Shown here in pieces: positions 59,330 to 64,000 of a stretch of DNA of 64,000 nt. Positions within the stretch are counted from its first letter, which is position 1. Each line of letters opens with the position of its first letter. Below the pieces are notes generated by a model, which worked only from the letters and a program-made list of their open reading frames with translations, was not told the origin of the DNA and searched no databases. The translations under genes and the position numbers were made by a program. This stretch comes from Scopulibacillus daqui (GTDB lineage: Bacteria; Bacillota; Bacilli; Bacillales; Sporolactobacillaceae): positions 310,001 to 374,000 of the forward strand of contig NZ_JAFBER010000001.1 in NCBI RefSeq assembly GCF_016908855.1, read 5' to 3'.

Positions 59330-60256
59330 ATGGGGCATAAATCAAGTGCTTTTGATGATGATTGTTCAGAACACTCAATTTTAAAAAAATCTGAAAGCGA
59401 ATGCGCCGGAGTCGTTAAAGGTTTAGCTCCGACAGCAGCTTTTGGTTTCCTTCCTGTTACCGATCTGCTTTTATCCCCTGTTTTAAAGACAGACTGCGTT
59501 CATGTTTCTCCAACAGGCGGTCTGTTTGTAGAGGAAGACGGTAATTATCTTGTTAAATATTCAGCCCGAGGAGTTTTAGCACCAGGAGGACCGCCTGTCA
59601 TATTAACCATTTTTGCGGACGCTAAATTTTTAGGCAGTGTGATTATGGGAAACCCAACTAGTGTAAACTTTGTGAATTTCGCTAAAATCGTTCATCTCAG
59701 AAAAGGTGATGAAGTATACGTTTTAGTCAATCAAGGTGTGGTGATCTTACAGGGAACTTTAACAGTTGCAAAACTAAAAGGTGAAAGAGTATACGATAAG
59801 CCTAATCTTCTGAAAAAGGAAAATTGTGAACTTGAGTGTCAATTCAAAGAAAAACATGACGATAAAAAGGGATGCGCTGGTGTAGTAGCCTTTAAAACTG
59901 TTGGTCCCTTTGCATTTGGAATGTTATCTAATCCGATCATCTTGCCGCTTACAAATGGTGTTTTATTGACAGATTGTGTTCGTGTTTCTCCAAAAGGCGG
60001 CATCATTGTAGAAGAGGAAGGAGACTACCTTGTCCACTTTGCAGGCAGGGTTTTAGGCATTAACAGCAGTCTTTCAATTTATGTAGACTCTAAACTTTTA
60101 GGAAACGTTCAATTATCTGGTGGTTCCGATTTAGAGCTTGCTAATTTTGCTAAAGTTGTCCGACTAAAAAAAGGAGATACTGTTTTTGCTTCATTTCTCA
60201 GTGGGGGCATTTTTTTATTTCAAGATCTAACATTAACAGTAGCTAAACTCAAGTAA
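59330..60256 (+). CDS. Duplicated beta-rich domain protein, candidate spore-surface (C1q/BclA-head-like)
   Basis: 308 residues made of two homologous halves, about residues 26-150 and 183-308. Each starts with a CAGVV segment, continues with TDCVxVSPxGGxxVEExGxYLVxxxxR and ends with ANFAKxVxLxKGDxVxxxxxxGxxxxQxxLTVAKLK. The strand spacing and the LxxGD turn resemble the C1q/TNF-like jelly roll of exosporium glycoproteins such as BclA. There is no signal peptide or collagen-like region; the N-terminus is polar with several Cys. Likely a spore coat or exosporium component, but no named family is recognised. Start ATG behind AAAGGAGG. Confidence 0.7.
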   Translation: MGHKSSAFDDDCSEHSILKKSESECAGVVKGLAPTAAFGFLPVTDLLLSPVLKTDCVHVSPTGGLFVEEDGNYLVKYSARGVLAPGGPPVILTIFADAKFLGSVIMGNPTSVNFVNFAKIVHLRKGDEVYVLVNQGVVILQGTLTVAKLKGERVYDKPNLLKKENCELECQFKEKHDDKKGCAGVVAFKTVGPFAFGMLSNPIILPLTNGVLLTDCVRVSPKGGIIVEEEGDYLVHFAGRVLGINSSLSIYVDSKLLGNVQLSGGSDLELANFAKVVRLKKGDTVFASFLSGGIFLFQDLTLTVAKLK

Positions 60257-60302
60257 TTTAGAGCACTGGTTTATATTAGGATATTAATTAAATTAGAAAA
60301 TG

Positions 60303-60333
60303 CGTTAAGGCTTTTTAAATCCTTAACGTGTTT
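60303..60333 (+). terminator. Terminator of the duplicated-domain gene
   Basis: CGTTAAGG pairs perfectly with CCTTAACG around a 10-base loop, followed by TGTTTT. Confidence 0.78.
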
Positions 60334-60405
60334 TGCTGCATAAATTTTTACGCTAGTTGACATAAGTTTACTTAGCGGAACCGCTGATAAAGAAGAAAGC
60401 CGAGG

Positions 60406-60457
60406 TACTGCACCCCGGAAGTTAGGGTAAAAAATCTAACTTTTGGGGGTCACCACC
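60406..60457. repeat. Back-to-back IS-end-like inverted repeats
   Basis: CCCCGGAAGTTAG (60413-60425) and CTAACTTTTGGGG (60436-60448) are near-complementary with only ten bases between. The left outer flank reads GGTACTGCA and the right GTCA, so each arm resembles a terminal repeat of IS3-family (IS150 group) elements. No transposase is left. It may be an internally collapsed element, or simply a hairpin. Confidence 0.4.
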
Positions 60458-60602
60458 TTTTTTTATACTAGTTATTGAGAGTTGCCCTGATATTGTTTAA
60501 ATAAGATTATTGCCCCAAAATTGCGGCTTTTTGTTTTTCTTTTTGTTATTGAGGTATATGCAAGTATTAAAATATGAAATTTTTAGGGAGGGATAAATAA
60601 AG

Positions 60603-60782
60603 ATGATGTTCTTATTAGGATTTTCTACGTTGGGGTTAATCATAACTGCCCATATTTTTGTCCGACAACTGGCTTCATACGTTCAAAAAAGAGATGATCT
60701 ATCTGAACGTAAAAAACGTCTGCTTATGGCCGGGGGAATGCTTTTTCTAGAAATTATTTTCGTTATAGCTATCTTTTTTTAA
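60603..60782 (+). CDS. Small membrane protein, 59 residues
   Basis: Begins MMFLLGFSTLGLIITAHIFV, one hydrophobic helix, followed by a charged loop (QKRDDLSERKKRLLM) and a second helix ending EIIFVIAIFF. AGGGAGGGATAA is a convincing ribosome site. Two-helix hairpin with both ends on the same side. No family recognised; it stands alone between the duplicated-domain gene and the SleL-like gene. Confidence 0.68.
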   Translation: MMFLLGFSTLGLIITAHIFVRQLASYVQKRDDLSERKKRLLMAGGMLFLEIIFVIAIFF

Positions 60783-61325
60783 TACATGCTGCCTGAGAAA
60801 TTTCAAGTTAAATGCTGTAAATTATAATACTGCCAGGCTAGGTTAAATATTTTTTTATCCTTTTAGTTAAGAGAGAGTGAGTTTGGCGGCGAAACCCAAT
60901 GCCAAGAAAATGGTTCTTTGTTTGTGTTATTCTAGCAATATTTAGAAATGGCTGATTATACTTTTGAATTTTATGCAAAAGATAATTTGGTTTAACTTTA
61001 TAATGATTTTCATTTTATACTTGCATTTATACCATGGGAAAGGTTTGAAAAAGATTAATATTTTTGAAAAGATATGGCTGTTTTAATAAAAGTCATTGGT
61101 GCTTTTTTATTTCTAAATAGTAAATTATATTGTTCTTCCTGCGTTAGCGGTGATCTGACCTCCACAACCCGTTCGACCTAAGCAACAGGTATAATCGAAT
61201 AACTCCTCTTGGCCGTTATTTTCAATAGAAGCTAATAGTCAAGTTAACCATTTTCCTCCTGTTCATAAATGATGTCGTTGACTAATACATTTACACAAGA
61301 GTTAATTTTAGGGAGGGGAGACTTG
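60783..61325. other. Intergenic region upstream of the SleL-like gene, 543 bp
   Basis: AT-rich, with no clear terminator, repeat or promoter consensus. On the minus strand at 61125-61238 there is a Cys-rich 37-codon frame without a start codon, described under findings. The last 60 bases are the leader of the SleL-like gene. Confidence 0.45.
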
Positions 61326-62729
61326 ATGAACATTCATGTCGTTAAACGGGGGGAAACACTTTCTGCGATTTCCAGGCATTATAAAACTGATATAACCACA
61401 CTTATTGAAATTAATGGTCTGTCTGATCCAAATGTTCTTGTGGTCGGTCAAGCGCTTATCATTCCAGATCCATTTCCAAAGTATATCGTCAAGCCCGGAG
61501 ATACCTTGTCCCGGATAGCTTTCATTTGGGGCACAACTTCAGAAATGATAGCTGATAGAAATAATCTTGTTGATCCTTCACAAATTTATGCTGGTCAAGC
61601 ATTGTTTATTCCGGTACATACAGTCCAACGTGGTGAAAACCTGTTTAAGATTGCGGCAAAATATCATTCAACCGTTCAAGCTATCGCCCGTGTTAATTCT
61701 ATTTCCAATCCAAATAGAATCTATCCCGGCACACGTTTATCTATACCGTTTGTACGGCCAATTAAAGAAGTGAACGCCTATATGACCAATTTTCGTGCGT
61801 CCGGCCAACAGGAACTTAGAACGATTGGAAAATATTTAACTTATGTCATGCCGTTTAGTTATAATGTCAAACGCGACGGTACATTAGAAAAACCTCAGGA
61901 AAATGCCGTGCTGCAAATTGCCCGTTCGCAAAGAATTTTACCGATTATGGTATTGACCAATTCGGAAAATGGCCAATTCAGCTCAGATTTAATGGCTGCA
62001 ATCTTTTCAAGTGATGAGCTGCAAGAAAAACTTTTAAATAATATTTTAGATATTTTAAGGAACAAAAATTACAGGGGCGTAAATTTTGACTTTGAATACA
62101 TCTATCCGAATGACAGGGAACATTATAATCAGTTTCTTCGCCGGGCAGTTAATAAGTTTCATCCGTACGGCTGCTTGGTGTCAACGGCATTGGCGCCTAA
62201 GACCTCTAGTGAACAAAAAGGGGTATTATATGAAGCCCATGATTATGCTGCTCAAGGACAAATTGTAGATTTTATTGTGTTAATGACTTATGAATGGGGG
62301 TGGGCCGGCGCCAGCCCGCAGGCCATTTCTCCTATTCATGAAATAAAAAAAGTCATAGATTATGCGATTACGGTCATTCCTCGTGAAAAAATCATGATGG
62401 GGATCTCTCTTTACGGGAGGGATTGGAAACTGCCGTTTGTTCAAGGGACTTTTGCATCACATATCAGCCCTGATGGTGCAGTCAGACGTGCAGCGCAGTA
62501 TCATGCGGAAATACAATATGATACGAGAGCCGCGTCCCCATTTTTCCGCTATACTGATGAGCAAGGAACCCAGCATGAAGTGTGGTTTGAGGATGCTAGA
62601 AGCATTAAGGCGAAATATGACTTAGCTGTGCAATATCATCTTCGCGGCGTCAGCTATTGGGTCCTCGGGTCGCCGTTCACGCAAAATTGGTATGTTCTTC
62701 AAGAAGAAATGAAGCCGAGGAAATTTTAG
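61326..62729 (+). CDS. sleL: SleL/YaaH-like spore cortex-lytic N-acetylglucosaminidase with three LysM domains
   Basis: 467 residues. Three N-terminal LysM repeats (about residues 3-47, 50-94 and 95-140; HVVKRGETLSAIS, YIVKPGDTLSRIA, HTVQRGENLFKIA) bind peptidoglycan. A GH18 catalytic domain fills residues 150-467, with the acid catalyst in NFDFEYIYP and conserved MTYEWGWAG, MGISLYGRDW and SYWVLG. It degrades cortex peptidoglycan during germination. ATG at 61326 follows GGGAGGGGAG; there is no signal peptide, as usual for SleL/YaaH, which are made in the mother cell. Characterised homologs have two LysM domains; this one has three. Confidence 0.9.
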   Translation: MNIHVVKRGETLSAISRHYKTDITTLIEINGLSDPNVLVVGQALIIPDPFPKYIVKPGDTLSRIAFIWGTTSEMIADRNNLVDPSQIYAGQALFIPVHTVQRGENLFKIAAKYHSTVQAIARVNSISNPNRIYPGTRLSIPFVRPIKEVNAYMTNFRASGQQELRTIGKYLTYVMPFSYNVKRDGTLEKPQENAVLQIARSQRILPIMVLTNSENGQFSSDLMAAIFSSDELQEKLLNNILDILRNKNYRGVNFDFEYIYPNDREHYNQFLRRAVNKFHPYGCLVSTALAPKTSSEQKGVLYEAHDYAAQGQIVDFIVLMTYEWGWAGASPQAISPIHEIKKVIDYAITVIPREKIMMGISLYGRDWKLPFVQGTFASHISPDGAVRRAAQYHAEIQYDTRAASPFFRYTDEQGTQHEVWFEDARSIKAKYDLAVQYHLRGVSYWVLGSPFTQNWYVLQEEMKPRKF

Positions 62730-62731
62730 TA

Positions 62732-62762
62732 GGAGGCTTGATGCATAAAGCCTTCTTTTTTT
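62732..62762 (+). terminator. Terminator of the SleL-like gene
   Basis: GGAGGCTT pairs with AAGCCTTC (one wobble), 8-base loop, followed by a seven-base T run, directly behind the stop codon. Confidence 0.85.
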
Positions 62763-62975
62763 GTTTTTCTTAATTCGCGTCATCTGATAGTTTGCTGTTT
62801 GGTCGTGCCTTTCCAGAACTTTTCAAACACCTGGCCGGCTGACGCCTTTCGACATCTTTAACACAGGCGGCCAAATCAGGATGCGTGAAAATGCCATGAT
62901 TGATTAAAAATAGCAGATCTATTGTTAAAGATAGCGAATTATGTCAATATTAAAAGGCTAAGGGAGGTGAATGGG

Positions 62976-63278
62976 TTGCAGCAATTTAACAGAAAACCAT
63001 TTAAGGAAGATCCAAGATATAAAATAGCCAACCGTGAAGCACTCTTTGGCGTTATTCTTGCACTTATTAATTTTATTTGGTGGTACGGTTTCGCTTATGG
63101 TCTTGGTTCAAAACCTGTGGAAAGCTTTCATTATATATTGGGGTTTCCGGCATGGTTTTTTTACAGCTGCATTTTAGGCTTTGTTGTTGTAACAGTGCTA
63201 GTGATTATTCTTGTTAAGTTTATTTTTAAAGATATACCATTAGATAATGAAACTAAAAAGGTAGGGGATGACGAGTGA
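62976..63278 (+). CDS. yhdT: YhdT-family (DUF997) small membrane partner of PanF
   Basis: 100 residues with two membrane segments. KPFKEDPRYKIANREALFGVILALINFIWWYGFAYGLG is the family signature, followed by FPAWFFYSCILGFVVVTVLVIILVKFIFKD. YhdT proteins are encoded next to panF and are thought to assist the symporter. The TTG at 62976 is six bases behind GGGAGGTG; earlier open codons lack a ribosome site. Its stop overlaps the panF GTG start (GTGA), showing translational coupling. Confidence 0.88.
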   Translation: MQQFNRKPFKEDPRYKIANREALFGVILALINFIWWYGFAYGLGSKPVESFHYILGFPAWFFYSCILGFVVVTVLVIILVKFIFKDIPLDNETKKVGDDE

Positions 63279-64000
63279 ATTGGTCAGTAGCCTTGCCGAT
63301 GATCGTGTTTTTGATCGTTATATTTATTGCAGGCGCCTATGCGGCAAGGCATATGAAAGGAACCGATAACTTCTTGCAAGAATACTTCCTCGGAAGCCGG
63401 CAGCTTGGCGGCTTTATTTTAGCGATGACAATGGTCACGACATACGGCAGTGCATCAAGCTTTATCGGCGGACCGGGAGTAGCCTACAATGTCGGGCTTG
63501 GCTGGGTGCTGTTAGCAATGATTCAGGTTGTCACGGGCTATTTTGTTTTGATGGTTCTTGGTAAAAAATTTGCGATTATAGCTAGAAAAACACAGTCTGT
63601 GACATTGATAGATTTTTTAAAAGCACGCTACAACAGTAAATGGGTGGTCATCTTATCGGCACTAACAATTATTATATTTTTATTTTCGTCCATGGCATCT
63701 CAATGGGTGGGCGGCGGCAGACTGATTGAATCATTAACGGGGTTATCTTATACAGCCTCTTTATTTATTTTTGCGGTTTCAGTCCTTGTCTACGTCACTA
63801 TCGGCGGTTTTCGGGCAGTTGCCGTTACAGACACCATACAAGGGATTGTTATGTTTGTCGGGACATTAACTATTCTCATAGGAACGATTGTTGCAGGAGG
63901 CGGTGTGTCCCATATTATTTCTGAACTGAAGTCTATTGACCCTGGGCTTATAACCCCTTATGGCCCGCACCATCAATATTCGGCCTCCTATATTACATCA
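63275..64000 (+). CDS. panF: Sodium/pantothenate symporter (3' partial)
   Basis: The first 242 residues of a sodium:solute symporter family protein; the frame runs off the right edge. Seen are the opening helix (LPMIVFLIVIFIAGAYAARH), the EYFLGSRQLGGFILAMTM loop, TTYGSASSFIGGPGVAYNVGLGW with the sodium-site residues, and VTIGGFRAVAVTDTIQG, all standard for PanF. It imports pantothenate with Na+ for coenzyme A synthesis. GTG start overlapping the yhdT stop by four bases. Confidence 0.93.
   Translation, partial: MNWSVALPMIVFLIVIFIAGAYAARHMKGTDNFLQEYFLGSRQLGGFILAMTMVTTYGSASSFIGGPGVAYNVGLGWVLLAMIQVVTGYFVLMVLGKKFAIIARKTQSVTLIDFLKARYNSKWVVILSALTIIIFLFSSMASQWVGGGRLIESLTGLSYTASLFIFAVSVLVYVTIGGFRAVAVTDTIQGIVMFVGTLTILIGTIVAGGGVSHIISELKSIDPGLITPYGPHHQYSASYITS

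Larger units (their letters stand above)
60257..60602. other. Intergenic region of 346 bp with terminator and IS-like remnant
   Basis: Holds the terminator at 60303-60333, the IS-end-like hairpin at 60406-60457 and the leader of the small membrane protein gene. Confidence 0.6.

Noticed and set aside
61239-61269. A nine-codon frame starting at ATG behind AGGAGG on the minus strand.
   Set aside because: Too short, and the spacing from the ribosome site is only three to four bases; mentioned only in relation to the Cys-rich frame.
1-64000. CRISPR arrays, rRNA, tRNA, prophage or integrative element modules.
   Set aside because: No regularly spaced repeats, RNA genes, integrase, or phage structural genes were seen on either strand.

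Overview
The window reads as chromosome of a spore-forming, low-to-moderate GC member of the Bacillales (Bacillaceae-like). The evidence is strong GGAGG ribosome sites with many GTG/TTG starts, U-tailed terminators, and typical genes: Mn-dependent pyrophosphatase, Des/DesK/DesR cold-sensing system, YkoS/YkoT, YitD/YitE/YitG, CvfB, YxeA, YjdF, a GerB-type germination permease, a SleL/YaaH-like spore lytic enzyme and a squalene-hopene/sporulenol cyclase. There are no rRNA or tRNA genes, no CRISPR and no intact mobile element. Both ends cut through genes.

Layout. 1-3.1 kb: a Zn/Mn ABC importer with two different permeases. 3.1-16.7 kb: an envelope region. It has two MGDG-synthase-type glycosyltransferase paralogs around a lysozyme-like protein, an ECF sigma/anti-sigma/bactofilin-like operon, ppaC, a DedA protein fused to a PAP2 domain that has lost its catalytic residues, two more DedA proteins, and a YkoS/YkoT/GtrA cassette that looks like a three-component lipid-carrier glycosylation system. 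16.9-19.1 kb: nucleoside hydrolase plus CNT nucleoside transporter. 19.2-26.7 kb: a GntR-controlled sugar (probably amino-sugar) operon that uses an MFS porter and ROK kinase instead of a PTS. 26.8-28.5 kb: a tandem glycine riboswitch ahead of glyA. 28.6-32.5 kb: a HesB-like protein, CBO0543- and DUF2515-type proteins, and sqhC.

32.7-37.2 kb: a GntR regulator and the methylcitrate cycle (prpC-prpD-prpB), with three TGTATACA operator sites. 37.2-41.0 kb: a sulfolactate (spore solute) locus in which a histidine-phosphatase gene overlaps the ComA-type synthase gene, where ComB would be expected. 41.3-50.9 kb: mixed housekeeping and accessory genes (cvfB, proline dehydrogenase, AAC(3)-like acetyltransferase, YukJ-like, serine hydrolase, LysR/MFS with a decayed SDR gene, ASCH, YxeA). 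51.0-52.5 kb: yjdF with its riboswitch, and an orphan modA. 52.6-57.8 kb: GerB-type permease, des-desK-desR and a cold-shock gene. 58.2-62.7 kb: a CarD-like regulator, a 300-bp inverted-repeat element with a structured interior, a duplicated jelly-roll-like protein, IS-like remnants and the SleL-like hydrolase. 63-64 kb: yhdT and the start of panF.

The least explained items are the 300-bp element at 58836-59135, the DedA-pseudo-PAP2 fusion, the ComA/histidine-phosphatase pair, and a 22-residue membrane micropeptide translationally coupled to a glycosyltransferase. All homology calls are from reading the sequence; no database search was run.
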